NCBI RefSeq assembly: GCF_006547145.1
Contig: NZ_CP041244.1
Span: 3,596,001 to 3,660,000 of the forward strand
Reading direction: 5' to 3'
DNA: 64,000 bases
Source of the DNA: Actinomadura sp. WMMA1423
GTDB lineage: Bacteria > Actinomycetota > Actinomycetes > Streptosporangiales > Streptosporangiaceae
Shown: one piece after another, positions 16,074 through 23,776 of the stretch
How the letters are laid out: each line of letters opens with the position of its first letter
Position numbering within the stretch: position 1 is the first letter of the stretch
Notes under the pieces: model-generated
What the model was told of the DNA's origin: nothing
The model's input: the letters and a program-made list of their open reading frames with translations, nothing else
Databases searched by the model: none
Made by a program: the position numbers and the translations under genes

Positions 16074-17218
16074 CCGTCCACCCCCAGGACCACCGTGGCG
16101 TGCGTCGAGAGGATCCCGCCCGTGCCGTGCGCGACCGCCAGGCGCGCGTCCGGGACCTGCCGGTCCCCCGCGTCGCCGCGCAGCTGCGCGACGGCCTCGA
16201 CCAGCAGGAGGATCCCGAACTGGCCGGGATGGCAGTAGGACAGGCCGCCCCCGGAGGTGTTGAGCGGGAAGTCGCCGCCGGGCCGGATGCGGCCGCCGGC
16301 GATCCAGTCGAGCGCCTCCCCGCGCCCGCAGAAGCCGAGCCCCTCCAGGGTCAGCGCGACCGTGATCGTGAAGGAGTCGTAGACCTGGACGACGTCGATG
16401 TCGGCCGGGGCCACCCCGGCGCGGGCGAACGCGTCCGCGCCGGAGCCGGCCGCGCCCGTCGCGGTCAGGTCGGGGACGGCCGTCATGGAGGTGTTGGTCG
16501 TCCGCTCCCCGTACCCGAGCACCTCCACGGGCCTGCGGCGCAGGTCCCGGGCGCGTTCGAGGGACGTCAGGACCACCGCGCCGCCGCCGTCGGTGACCAG
16601 GCAGCAGTCCAGCGCGGTGAGCGGGCTGGAGATCATCGTCGCGCCGACCACGTCGGCCGGGGTGAGCGGCCCCTTCCCGTACCGGAACGCGGCGGGGTTC
16701 AGCAGCGCCCATTCGCGCGCCGCAACCGCGACCTCGGCGAGCTGCTCTCGCGTCCTCCCGTAGGCGTGCAGGTACCGCTGCGCGGCCATCGCGTAGTACG
16801 ACAGCGGGTACAGCGGCCCGTAGGGGGTCTCGAACTGCGCCTCCGGCGTGTGGTCCTCGACGACGCCGCCGAGCGACCGGGACCGCGCCGACCGCTGGTT
16901 CGACGCGAAGCTGATCACGACGGTCTCGGCCTGCCCCGCCTGGATGGCCTGGGTCGCGCGGGCCACGAACATCTCGAACGCGGAGCCGCCCGCGTACGTC
17001 GAGTCCGTCCAGCGGGGCCGGATGCCGAAGTAGTCGGCGAGCTGGGTCGCCGAGAACCGCGACACCCCGGTCGTGGCGATGCCGTCGACGTCGCGCAGGG
17101 TGAGGCCCGCGTCGTCCAGCGCCCGCTTGACCGCCTGGGCCTGCAGTCCGAGGATCGACCGGTTCGTCACGCCGAGGTCGGACTCGGCGGCGCCGGCGAT
17201 CGCGACACCCGTGCTCAT
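16070..17218 (-). CDS. Thiolase-fold lipid-transfer/aldolase-type protein (Ltp2-like)
   Basis: A 382-residue SCP2-type thiolase-fold protein. The usual nucleophilic Cys position reads AGGSAFEMF, with no Cys, so it is not a true thiolase. Two tyrosines are in the places that are essential in Ltp2 aldolases: VVQVYDSFTITVALT and SGGGLSYCHPGQFG. Ltp2-type enzymes with a DUF35 partner perform retro-aldol cleavage of a tertiary beta-hydroxyacyl-CoA, releasing a ketone and a short acyl-CoA. With MaoC hydratase genes just upstream and DUF35 just downstream, I infer the same chemistry on an unknown substrate. ATG 17218 overlaps the preceding MaoC gene. Confidence 0.85.
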   Translation of the reverse strand: MSTGVAIAGAAESDLGVTNRSILGLQAQAVKRALDDAGLTLRDVDGIATTGVSRFSATQLADYFGIRPRWTDSTYAGGSAFEMFVARATQAIQAGQAETVVISFASNQRSARSRSLGGVVEDHTPEAQFETPYGPLYPLSYYAMAAQRYLHAYGRTREQLAEVAVAAREWALLNPAAFRYGKGPLTPADVVGATMISSPLTALDCCLVTDGGGAVVLTSLERARDLRRRPVEVLGYGERTTNTSMTAVPDLTATGAAGSGADAFARAGVAPADIDVVQVYDSFTITVALTLEGLGFCGRGEALDWIAGGRIRPGGDFPLNTSGGGLSYCHPGQFGILLLVEAVAQLRGDAGDRQVPDARLAVAHGTGGILSTHATVVLGVDG

Positions 17219-17670
17219 CGCGTCCCCACCGCGCCCGGGCCGTCGGCCTCGCCGAGCAGCACGCGGGCGCGGGCCGGGGCCACCGCGACACGGTCGTCCT
17301 CGCCGCCCTCACCGACCACGACCACCCGCAGGTCGAGGTCCAGGTACCCGTCGCCCGCCTCGGCGACCGTCCCCTCGCAGCGGACGGTCTCCCCGGCGAA
17401 CACCAGCGCCCTGAAGCCGAACTCCAGCGTGCGGACGAAGCACCGCGGGCCGAGCCAGTCCTGGATCTGCTCGACCAGCAGCGCGCCGAACACCTGGCCG
17501 TCCACGACCGGCGCCGGCAGCTTCGAGGCCTTCGCGAACTCGGTGTCGTAGTGCAGCCGGTACCAGTCCCAGGTGGCCCCGGCGTACGCGATCATGTCGG
17601 GGAGCCCGATCCGGCGCTCCAGCGCCGGCACGGCGTCCCCGGCCCGATGGGGTGCGTCGGCGGCGCTCAT
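17215..17670 (-). CDS. MaoC-like hydratase subunit A
   Basis: A 151-residue hot-dog protein. ATWDWYRLHYDTEFAKASKLPAPVVDGQ is the classical MaoC hydratase region in two adjacent parts: Asp/Trp, then His-Tyr-Asp, then the glycine-rich helix. This is the active-site-bearing half of two-subunit hydratases. FRALVFAGETVRCEGTV follows as the second strand pair. It is coupled on both sides by four-base overlaps, to the second MaoC gene upstream (17667-17670) and to the aldolase downstream. A heterodimeric hydratase analogous to ChsH1-ChsH2 or HadAB is the best model. Confidence 0.82.
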   Translation of the reverse strand: MSAADAPHRAGDAVPALERRIGLPDMIAYAGATWDWYRLHYDTEFAKASKLPAPVVDGQVFGALLVEQIQDWLGPRCFVRTLEFGFRALVFAGETVRCEGTVAEAGDGYLDLDLRVVVVGEGGEDDRVAVAPARARVLLGEADGPGAVGTR

Positions 17671-18167
17671 GCCCCCGCCTCCAGCGACACGAAGATGATG
17701 GTCTCCTCGTTCTCCGCGAGCGTCTCGCCGTGCTGCTGCGTGTAGGTCGCCCGCGAGGTGACGATCAGCATCGGCGCGCCCGCGCGGTTGGTCTTGGCGG
17801 TGATGTCCGCGATCTCCCAGGTGGCGGTGACGACGTCGGACGGCAGGACGCGGCGGTGGAAGACGTAGCGGTTGCCGCCCCGCACCTTCCGGGTGCCGGG
17901 GATCTCGATGCCCCAGTTGTGGCCCGCGTCGCCGTCCGGCCCGACCGGCAGGTTCGCGTACTGGTTGGTCTCGCAGATCAGGGTCGGCGGCATGGTCACG
18001 TCGGCGAGCCCCTGCGCCCGCGCGTACCCGGGATCGGAGTAGAGCGGGTTGCGGTCTCCGATCGCGAGCCCGAAGTAGCGGCCGGCGGCGGCCCCCATCG
18101 GCTCGGGCGCGGTGTAGGCCTTCGTCCGGCCGACGAGCGCGCGGATCTCGTCGGTGAGCAGTGTCAT
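17667..18167 (-). CDS. MaoC-like hydratase subunit B (FAS1-type N-terminal hydratase domain)
   Basis: A 166-residue protein of the MaoC N-terminal hydratase type. An N-terminal helical arm with LVGRTKAYTAPEPM is followed by RYFGLAIGDRNPLYSDP, then TMPPTLICETNQY, NRYVFHRRVLPSDVV and ATYTQQHGETLAENEETIIF. In this subfamily the half shown here binds the CoA thioester and pairs with an active-site half encoded next door, which matches the gene order. ATG 18167 overlaps the RidA gene's stop (18164-18167), after a GAAGGAGGG ribosome site. Confidence 0.82.
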   Translation of the reverse strand: MTLLTDEIRALVGRTKAYTAPEPMGAAAGRYFGLAIGDRNPLYSDPGYARAQGLADVTMPPTLICETNQYANLPVGPDGDAGHNWGIEIPGTRKVRGGNRYVFHRRVLPSDVVTATWEIADITAKTNRAGAPMLIVTSRATYTQQHGETLAENEETIIFVSLEAGA

Positions 18168-19393
18168 GCCCCCTCCTTCACGGTCGGCGCGCCCTCCGGG
18201 TACAGCGCGGTCGGGAACACTTCGAGCAGGAACTCGGGACGCAGCAGCGCCGCGCAGATCGCCCCGGTCGACGCGGGCCAGGGCGGCGACAGCAGCCGCT
18301 CCCGGACGGGCGCGACCGCGCGGTAGTCGCGCAGGGCCGACTCGACGCAGAACTCGATGGTCGACAGCAGGTCCGCCGGACCGAGCCCCGCGTGTTCCAG
18401 CAGGTGGAGGACGGACCCGTAGGTGGCCTCCGCCTGCGCGCCGATGTCGCCGGGGTGCAGCGCCTCCTGCGTCTCCAGGTCGAGCGCGGCGAATCCGGAC
18501 ATGAACAGCGTCCGCCCGGCCCGCACGCCCGGGGCGTAGGTCAGCGTGTCGTACCGGGACCAGCCGGGATTGACCAGTTCGAGCGGGTGCCGCGACGCGG
18601 TGACGTCGATCGCGACGAGGGCCTCGGGGTGGTGCAGCCGGCCCATCAGGATGCCGCCCGCCCCCGGATACACGCCGGCGCCGCCGAGCCGCTCCTTGCG
18701 GACGCGGTGGGTCGTCCGGTAGGCGTCCCGGCTGGCGGGCGTCGAGTAGTCGTAGGTCGTCACCGCGTCGTCGAGCGAGAGGCCCGCCCTGCGCAGCAGG
18801 ACGTCCGCCCGGTCGAGGCAGTAGGCGTACTGCCCGGCGAAGTCGCCGGGGCTGACGATGTCGCCGGACGCGTCCACCGGCACCATCGTCGGAAGGTGCA
18901 CGGTGCCGTCGTGGCCCTCGCGGACCGGGGAGGGCGTCCACGTCCCGGCCTCGCGCCGCTCGCTCGCCGCGAGGAGCTCGCCGCCGCCCCGGACGGCGTG
19001 CGCCTCGATCTCCAGCAGCGCGGCGGAGCGGACGAGGCGCTGCACGACGACCGTCGTCACCGTGGGCTCGTGCTCGCCGAAGACCTCCGCGCGGGCCGCG
19101 GCGGCGGCCTCGTAGTCGGCGAGCCCGGCGACCGTGACGTTCTCCGTCACGTGCACGACGTCGCCGGGCCCGAACCCGGCGGCCTCGATGATCGCCATGA
19201 CCTTCCGGTAGGCGATCGGCGCCTGCTCGGCCATCGTCCCCGCGACGGTCATCTTCCCGATGGACGCGTCGTGCGCGGCGGCGGTGTGCCCCGACGACCA
19301 CGCGGCGCCGTCCTCGGACAGCCCGAGGCAGAACGTGAACCCCTCGTAGGGGAACCAGGGGAACTCGGCGGGCTTGATCGCTTGCAGTGTCAT
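18164..19393 (-). CDS. Triple-domain RidA/YjgF-family protein
   Basis: A 409-residue protein of three RidA-like (YjgF/YER057c/UK114) segments. The first spans about 10-145 (GLSEDGAAWSSGHTAA, MTVAGTMAEQAPIAYRKV, VVVQRLVRSAALLEIEA). A shorter middle one spans about 170-275 (SPGDFAGQYAYCLDR). The third spans about 280-405 (VRAGRTLFMSGFAALD, DIGAQAEATYGSVLHLL). Classic RidA is about 130 residues and removes reactive enamine/imine intermediates; its key Arg is recognisable only in domain 1 (QRLVRSAALLE). Fusions of three are unusual. Position inside the CoA-based operon suggests handling of an imine/enamine or acting as an aminoacrylate deaminase, as RutC does. It is coupled to PrpD upstream (19390-19393). 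Confidence 0.75.
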   Translation of the reverse strand: MTLQAIKPAEFPWFPYEGFTFCLGLSEDGAAWSSGHTAAAHDASIGKMTVAGTMAEQAPIAYRKVMAIIEAAGFGPGDVVHVTENVTVAGLADYEAAAAARAEVFGEHEPTVTTVVVQRLVRSAALLEIEAHAVRGGGELLAASERREAGTWTPSPVREGHDGTVHLPTMVPVDASGDIVSPGDFAGQYAYCLDRADVLLRRAGLSLDDAVTTYDYSTPASRDAYRTTHRVRKERLGGAGVYPGAGGILMGRLHHPEALVAIDVTASRHPLELVNPGWSRYDTLTYAPGVRAGRTLFMSGFAALDLETQEALHPGDIGAQAEATYGSVLHLLEHAGLGPADLLSTIEFCVESALRDYRAVAPVRERLLSPPWPASTGAICAALLRPEFLLEVFPTALYPEGAPTVKEGA

Positions 19394-20781
19394 CCGTTCT
19401 CCCGGGCGCTGTGGGTGGTCTGGGCGAGCCGCGCGGCGGCCCGCATGACGGCGGCGGCGTCCGGCTGCGCGGCGAGCGACTCGACGGCGCGGGCGAACTC
19501 CCGCGCGTCCGCCGCCGGGACGCCGGCGTTGCCGGTGAACTTGGCGAGCAGCGCCGCGCGGCTCAGCGGGAAGTCGCCGCCTCCCTCGCTGCGCGGCACC
19601 GAGCCGGTCACCTCACGCCCGTCGGTGAGCGCGATCGTGACGTGGCCGGGCGCGTCGGCCGCGGCGACCCCGGACGCGCCGGTCACGTCCCAGCGCACGC
19701 GGGCGGCCAGCCGGGTCACCGCGGGCCGGGCGATGGAGCCCGGCGCGAAGGTCTCCAGGGTCAGGCCGCCGTCGGCGATCAGCGCCGCGACCGTCCAGGG
19801 CAGCGAGAACTTCGCCGCGTACGGGCTCGCGGGACGGGTCAGGTCGCGGGAGGTGTCGCAGACGACCGCCGCCGAGTCCGGGTGGACGCGGGCGTGCACG
19901 CCCGCGACGTCCTCCGGGCCGAACGGCTCGCGCGCCATCGCGTCCAGGACCGCGCCGATCGTGGCGTGCGAGAGCTGGCACGCCGCGTAGGGCTTGATCC
20001 CGATGCGGCCGGTCTCCCACCGGTCGCCGAGCCCGTCCACGATGGACGCGGGGTCGGCCGGGTTCGCCGAGAGGGCGTCGAAGACCCCGTGCGGGCCGTC
20101 GAAGACCGTCTCCGGCCCGGTCGCGCCCGCCGCCGCCAGCCGCGCCGCGATGATCCCGGACTGCGACGCCAGCCCCGGATGGAGCTGCTTGGTCGACGCC
20201 CCGGTGCCGAGGAAGGCCAGCAGGCCGCCCGCCTGGCTGCCCGCGATGCCGAGCGCGGCGGTGGCGCGCTCGGCGTCCAGGCCGAGGAGGCGCGCGGCGA
20301 CCAGGGCCGAGGAGAAGACCCCCGCGACCATGGTGGCGTGCAGGCCGCGCGCGTGGAAGCCGTGCGGCGCGGCGGCGGCGACCCGGCAGGCCGTCTCGTA
20401 TCCCGCGATCGCCGCGGTCAGGACCTCGCGGCCGGAGGCGCGCGTCTGCTGGCCGACGGCGAACGCGGCGGGCAGCACGACCGCGGTCGCGTGCACCAGC
20501 CCGCCCGCGTGCGTGTCGTCGAAGTCGAGGGCGTGCACCAGGGTGCCGTTCGCGAGCGCCGCGGCGGGTGCCGACAGCAGGTCGCCGGTGCCGAGCACCG
20601 CGGCCTCCGGCGGGCCGCCGAGCCCGCGCGCCACCTCGATCGCGGGCCCGGCCGCGCCGGTCCGCAGCGCGCCGAGCGCGGTGCCGAACCCGTCCAGCAG
20701 GTGCCGGGTCGCGGCGGCCTCGACCGGGCCCGGCGCCCCGGCCAGGCCGAGCGCCCAGCGGGCCAGCTCCCGTGCGATCAC
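19390..20781 (-). CDS. MmgE/PrpD family protein
   Basis: A 463-residue MmgE/PrpD protein. The family contains 2-methylcitrate dehydratase, cis-aconitate decarboxylase and iminodisuccinate epimerase. Landmarks: the N-terminal helical domain with HALDFDDTHAGGLVHATAVVLPAA (catalytic Asp-His region split around 160-180), GFHARGLHATMVAGVFSSALVA and the C-terminal lid domain beginning near IKPYAACQLSHATI. The HATAV and KPYxxC motifs are intact. The exact reaction cannot be told from sequence. It starts at GTG 20781, overlapping the CoA-transferase stop (GTGA 20778-20781). No propionate genes (prpB/prpC) are nearby, so it is not a standard methylcitrate operon. Confidence 0.85.
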   Translation of the reverse strand: MIARELARWALGLAGAPGPVEAAATRHLLDGFGTALGALRTGAAGPAIEVARGLGGPPEAAVLGTGDLLSAPAAALANGTLVHALDFDDTHAGGLVHATAVVLPAAFAVGQQTRASGREVLTAAIAGYETACRVAAAAPHGFHARGLHATMVAGVFSSALVAARLLGLDAERATAALGIAGSQAGGLLAFLGTGASTKQLHPGLASQSGIIAARLAAAGATGPETVFDGPHGVFDALSANPADPASIVDGLGDRWETGRIGIKPYAACQLSHATIGAVLDAMAREPFGPEDVAGVHARVHPDSAAVVCDTSRDLTRPASPYAAKFSLPWTVAALIADGGLTLETFAPGSIARPAVTRLAARVRWDVTGASGVAAADAPGHVTIALTDGREVTGSVPRSEGGGDFPLSRAALLAKFTGNAGVPAADAREFARAVESLAAQPDAAAVMRAAARLAQTTHSARENG

Positions 20782-22028
20782 CTCGACGCCGCCTCCGCCT
20801 CGCCGGCCACGGTCCCGGCGGGCTCGACGGCGTCGCCGAACGCTCCCCCGGCCCGCAGCGCCTCGACCGTGGCCTCGTCGTACCCGGCGATCCCGCGCAC
20901 CACCAGGTCGAAGTCCTCGTTGCGCAGCGGCGCCCGGCGGTACTCGGTCGGCTGCGCGCCGACCCGTACCGGGGAGGCGACCTGCTCGACCGTCCCGAAC
21001 CGGGGGTGCTCGGTCGTCACCCGCAGCCCGCGCGCCCGGGTGTGCTCCTCCCGCATGGCCTGCGCGACGTCGTTGATCGGGCCGCAGGGGATGGACGCCG
21101 CGTACAGCTCGGCGAGCCAGGCGTCCACGGTCCGCCGCCGGAAGATCTCCTCCAGGAGGGGCAGCAGCGTGTCCTTGTTGCGCTGCCGGTCAGCGAACGA
21201 CCCGTAACCGGAGCCGGGCTCGGACCACTCGGGGTGGCCCACGACGGTCGCGAGCCGCGTCCAGAACTTCTCCTTCGCGCAGCCGACGATGAACCAGCCG
21301 TCGCTCGCCTCGAACGCCTGGAACGGCACGAGCGAGGGGTGGGCCGAGTGCCGGGTGCGGGCGGGCCGGAACCCGGCGTTCAGGTGCCAGGTCGCCGGGT
21401 AGGTCAGCAGCCCGATCGCCGTGTCGTAGAGGCTGACGTCGCAGTCCATGCCGACGCCGTCGCGGCGCGCGGCGTGCAGCCCGGCCAGCAGCGAGATCGC
21501 GGCGACGAACCCGCCGGAGTAGTCGACCAGCGACAGCCCCGACTTGGTGGGCGGCCCGTCCGGCTCGCCGGTCAGGTCCATCCAGCCGGCCAGGCCCTGC
21601 AGGACGTAGTCGTAGCCCGGCTCCTTGCTACGCGGACCCGTCATGCCGAACCCGGTCAGCGAGCAGCACACGATGGCCGGGTTCAGGTGCTTGAGGTCGT
21701 CGTAGGTGATGCCGATCTTCTTCGGGACGTCGCCGCGCAGGTTGGAGTAGACGACGTCGGACACCTTCACCAGGTCCTCGAAGACCCGGCGCCCCGCGCC
21801 GGTCGACAGGTCGAGGGACAGGCTGCGCTTGTTGCGGTTGAAGGTCTCGAAGAACAGCGAGTCCTCGCCCTCGCCGTACGGGGGGACGTAGCGGCCGACG
21901 TCGCCGCCGGACCGCGGTTCCTCGATCTTGATGACCTCGGCGCCGAGGTCGGCGAGGTGCACGCTGCCGAACGGGCCTGCGCCGTACTGCTCGACGGCGA
22001 TGATGCGGACGTCTTCCAGCGGCTTCAC
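20778..22028 (-). CDS. Family III CoA-transferase (CaiB/BaiF/Frc type)
   Basis: A 416-residue type III CoA-transferase that moves CoA between carboxylic acids via an Asp-anhydride. The N-terminus LEDVRIIAVEQYGAGPF, LADLGAEVIKIEEP and NRNKRSLSLDL are family hallmarks. The catalytic Asp is D140 in KEPGYDYVLQG. The C-terminal third shows PCGPINDVAQAM and HPRFGTVEQVASPVR, the usual ends. Start GTG 22028 overlaps the LLM gene stop (GTGA 22025-22028). Together with the AMP ligase it gives the region two ways to load CoA. In this operon a product acyl-CoA such as succinyl- or acetyl-CoA could prime fresh substrate (inference). Confidence 0.9.
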   Translation of the reverse strand: MKPLEDVRIIAVEQYGAGPFGSVHLADLGAEVIKIEEPRSGGDVGRYVPPYGEGEDSLFFETFNRNKRSLSLDLSTGAGRRVFEDLVKVSDVVYSNLRGDVPKKIGITYDDLKHLNPAIVCCSLTGFGMTGPRSKEPGYDYVLQGLAGWMDLTGEPDGPPTKSGLSLVDYSGGFVAAISLLAGLHAARRDGVGMDCDVSLYDTAIGLLTYPATWHLNAGFRPARTRHSAHPSLVPFQAFEASDGWFIVGCAKEKFWTRLATVVGHPEWSEPGSGYGSFADRQRNKDTLLPLLEEIFRRRTVDAWLAELYAASIPCGPINDVAQAMREEHTRARGLRVTTEHPRFGTVEQVASPVRVGAQPTEYRRAPLRNEDFDLVVRGIAGYDEATVEALRAGGAFGDAVEPAGTVAGEAEAASR

Positions 22029-23059
22029 AGGGCGCCTCCGGTGAGGTCGGGCAGCAGCGACAGGAGCTCGTCCTGGGCCGCGCGGGTCTCGGCGGCACTG
22101 AGGCCGTGGGTGGGCGGGCTGAGCTTCAGCGAGTCGGCGAGGCCCGCGTAGCCGGCGATGCGCTCGGCGACCTCGTCGCGCCCGCCCGCCATCGTGAGCG
22201 CGTCGATCATCTCCGTGGCGACCGTCCCGGCGAGGTGCTCGGCGCCGGTGCCGCTCCGGAACGCCTCCACGACCGCCCGCTGCTGCTCCCCCAGCCCGTG
22301 GAAGTCGAAGAAGTCGGCGTAGGTGCGGACGCTGGCGTAGAAGCCGACGAGCCCGGACGCGCGGCGCAGCGCCGTCTCGCGGTCCGCGGCGACCGAGCAG
22401 CAGGCGGACACGACGACGTCGAGGTCCTCGCGCCTCCTGCCCTCGGCCCGCGCGAGCCCGGTCTCCAGCTCGGGCAGGACCCGTTCGGCGAGGTAGCGCG
22501 GGGAGCACAGCTCGTGGCTGATCCAGCCGTCGCCGATCGTCCCGGCCAGCCGCGTCATGGCCGGCCCCATCGCGGCGAGGTAGACGGGGATCTGTGTCCG
22601 CTGGACGCCGAACGGCCGCTGGTAGCCGCGGATCCGCATCGGCTCCTCCTCGCCCGGCAGGTCGATCGGCTCGCCGGTCGTGCAGGACTCCCAGAACCGG
22701 CGGACGTTGCGGACGGTCTCCCGCATGTGCCGGACGGGCTTGCCGAACGGGACGTTGTGCCAGTCCTCGTTCAGCCGCTGGACGCCCGTGCCGAGACCGA
22801 GGACGAACCTGCCGCCGGACAGCTCGTCCAGGTCCAGCGCCTCCAGCGCCGTCGTCATGGGGCTGCGGGTGAACGCGAGGGCGATGCCGGTCCCGATGCG
22901 GACCCGCTCGGTGGCGGCGGCGAGCGCGGCGGCGGCGACGGTGGCGCTGCGGTGCAGTTCGGGGACCCAGAGGGCCTCCGCGCCCGCGTCCTCCGCGCGG
23001 CGCGCCGCGTCCGCCAGCTCGGCGAGCGTCTCCCCCCAGGGGGCGAAGGCGATCTTCAC
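22025..23059 (-). CDS. LLM-class oxidoreductase 2 (probably F420-dependent)
   Basis: A 344-residue luciferase-like TIM barrel. Visible: AEDAGAEALWVPELHRS, VRIGTGIALAFTRSPM (cofactor site), GRFVLGLGTGVQRLNEDWHN and VYLAAMGPAMTRLAG with GDGWISHELCSP. The pattern is that of the F420-dependent group frequent in actinobacteria (Mer/glucose-6-phosphate dehydrogenase-like), some of which act on steroid or lipid intermediates. The protein is only distantly like the LLM at 9826 and therefore not a recent duplicate. GTG 23059 overlaps the MaoC gene stop (GTGA 23056-23059). Substrate unknown. Confidence 0.82.
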   Translation of the reverse strand: MKIAFAPWGETLAELADAARRAEDAGAEALWVPELHRSATVAAAALAAATERVRIGTGIALAFTRSPMTTALEALDLDELSGGRFVLGLGTGVQRLNEDWHNVPFGKPVRHMRETVRNVRRFWESCTTGEPIDLPGEEEPMRIRGYQRPFGVQRTQIPVYLAAMGPAMTRLAGTIGDGWISHELCSPRYLAERVLPELETGLARAEGRRREDLDVVVSACCSVAADRETALRRASGLVGFYASVRTYADFFDFHGLGEQQRAVVEAFRSGTGAEHLAGTVATEMIDALTMAGGRDEVAERIAGYAGLADSLKLSPPTHGLSAAETRAAQDELLSLLPDLTGGAL

Positions 23060-23592
23060 GCGGGCCCGCCCTCCGCCTCGAGGGTCAGCGGGGTCTTCGG
23101 CTCCGGGAACAGGTCGTCCAGCGGCTCGGCGCCCCGCTTGTAGACGTAGAACGTGCGGCGGAACGTGCAGACCTCGTCGCCGTCCTGGTTCAGGGTGCGG
23201 GTGCGGATGGTGACGATGCCCGCGTGGGGGCGGCTCGACGACTCCCGCTTGTCGAGCACGATCGACTCGCTGAACAGGGTGTCCCCGGCGAAGACGGGGT
23301 GGGACATCCTGATGTCCTCCCAGCCGAGGTTGGCGAAGGCGTTCTGCGTGGTGTCGATGACGCTCTGCCCGACGGCGATGGCCACGGTCAGCGTGGAGAC
23401 GACCAGCGGGCGGCCGAACTCCGACCTCTTGGCGTACTCGCCGTTGAAGTGCATCTGGTTCGTGTTCATCGTCAGCAGCGTGAACCACATGTTGTCGCTC
23501 TCGGTGACCGTGCGCCCGAGCGGGTGCCGGTACACGTCGCCCACCTGGAAGTCCTCGTAGAACCGCCCCTTCCACCCGTCTTTGAGCGTCAT
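23056..23592 (-). CDS. MaoC-family dehydratase (Rv2499c/methylmalyl-CoA dehydratase-like)
   Basis: A 178-residue MaoC protein. It opens with WKGRFYEDFQVGDVYRHPLG and TVTESDNMWFTLLTMNTNQMHFN, where Asn and His are in the hydratase dyad positions, then FGRPLVVSTLTVAIAVGQSV, SHPVFAGDTLFSESIVLDKR and FRRTFYVYKRG. This long form matches beta-methylmalyl-/mesaconyl-CoA hydratases and the mycobacterial protein next to a CitE-like lyase, agreeing with a CitE-like gene at the far end of this operon. First gene of the ten-gene leftward operon; ATG 23592. A motif site in reverse orientation lies 35 bases upstream. Confidence 0.85.
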   Translation of the reverse strand: MTLKDGWKGRFYEDFQVGDVYRHPLGRTVTESDNMWFTLLTMNTNQMHFNGEYAKRSEFGRPLVVSTLTVAIAVGQSVIDTTQNAFANLGWEDIRMSHPVFAGDTLFSESIVLDKRESSSRPHAGIVTIRTRTLNQDGDEVCTFRRTFYVYKRGAEPLDDLFPEPKTPLTLEAEGGPA

Positions 23593-23626
23593 GCCCGTCC
23601 CTTCACATGCACCTGGGGTCGTTAAA

Positions 23627-23637
23627 GTCAGACATAT
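23627..23637 (-). promoter_or_regulatory. TCWGA-core operator motif, site 5
   Basis: Read on the minus strand this is ATATGTCTGAC followed by TTTAA, core TCTGA, 35 bases upstream of the first gene of the long leftward operon. The GTCWGAC centre is itself palindromic. Confidence 0.6.
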
Positions 23638-23720
23638 CGATACTAGGGCACCTACATGGTCAATGTCCAAGGCTGGACGGTTGACGAGCAGATGAGAGCT
23701 GCCCATACTCGTCGGAGTCA

Positions 23721-23730
23721 ATACATCAGA
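23721..23730 (+). promoter_or_regulatory. TCWGA-core operator motif, site 6
   Basis: ATACATCAGA, exact consensus, followed by the AT-rich TATATAAC, which could be part of a -10 element for the rightward crotonase gene starting 47 bases later. It is 98 bases from the core of site 5. Confidence 0.7.
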
Positions 23731-23776
23731 TATATAACCAGGGCGGCGTGCGACCCGCCCGGAGGGGCGGACCGCC

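Noticed and set aside
13474..23776. KstR-type cholesterol operators
   Set aside because: The intergenic regions lack the TnnAACnnGTTnnA pattern; the repeated element here is TCWGA-centred and belongs to a different regulator class.
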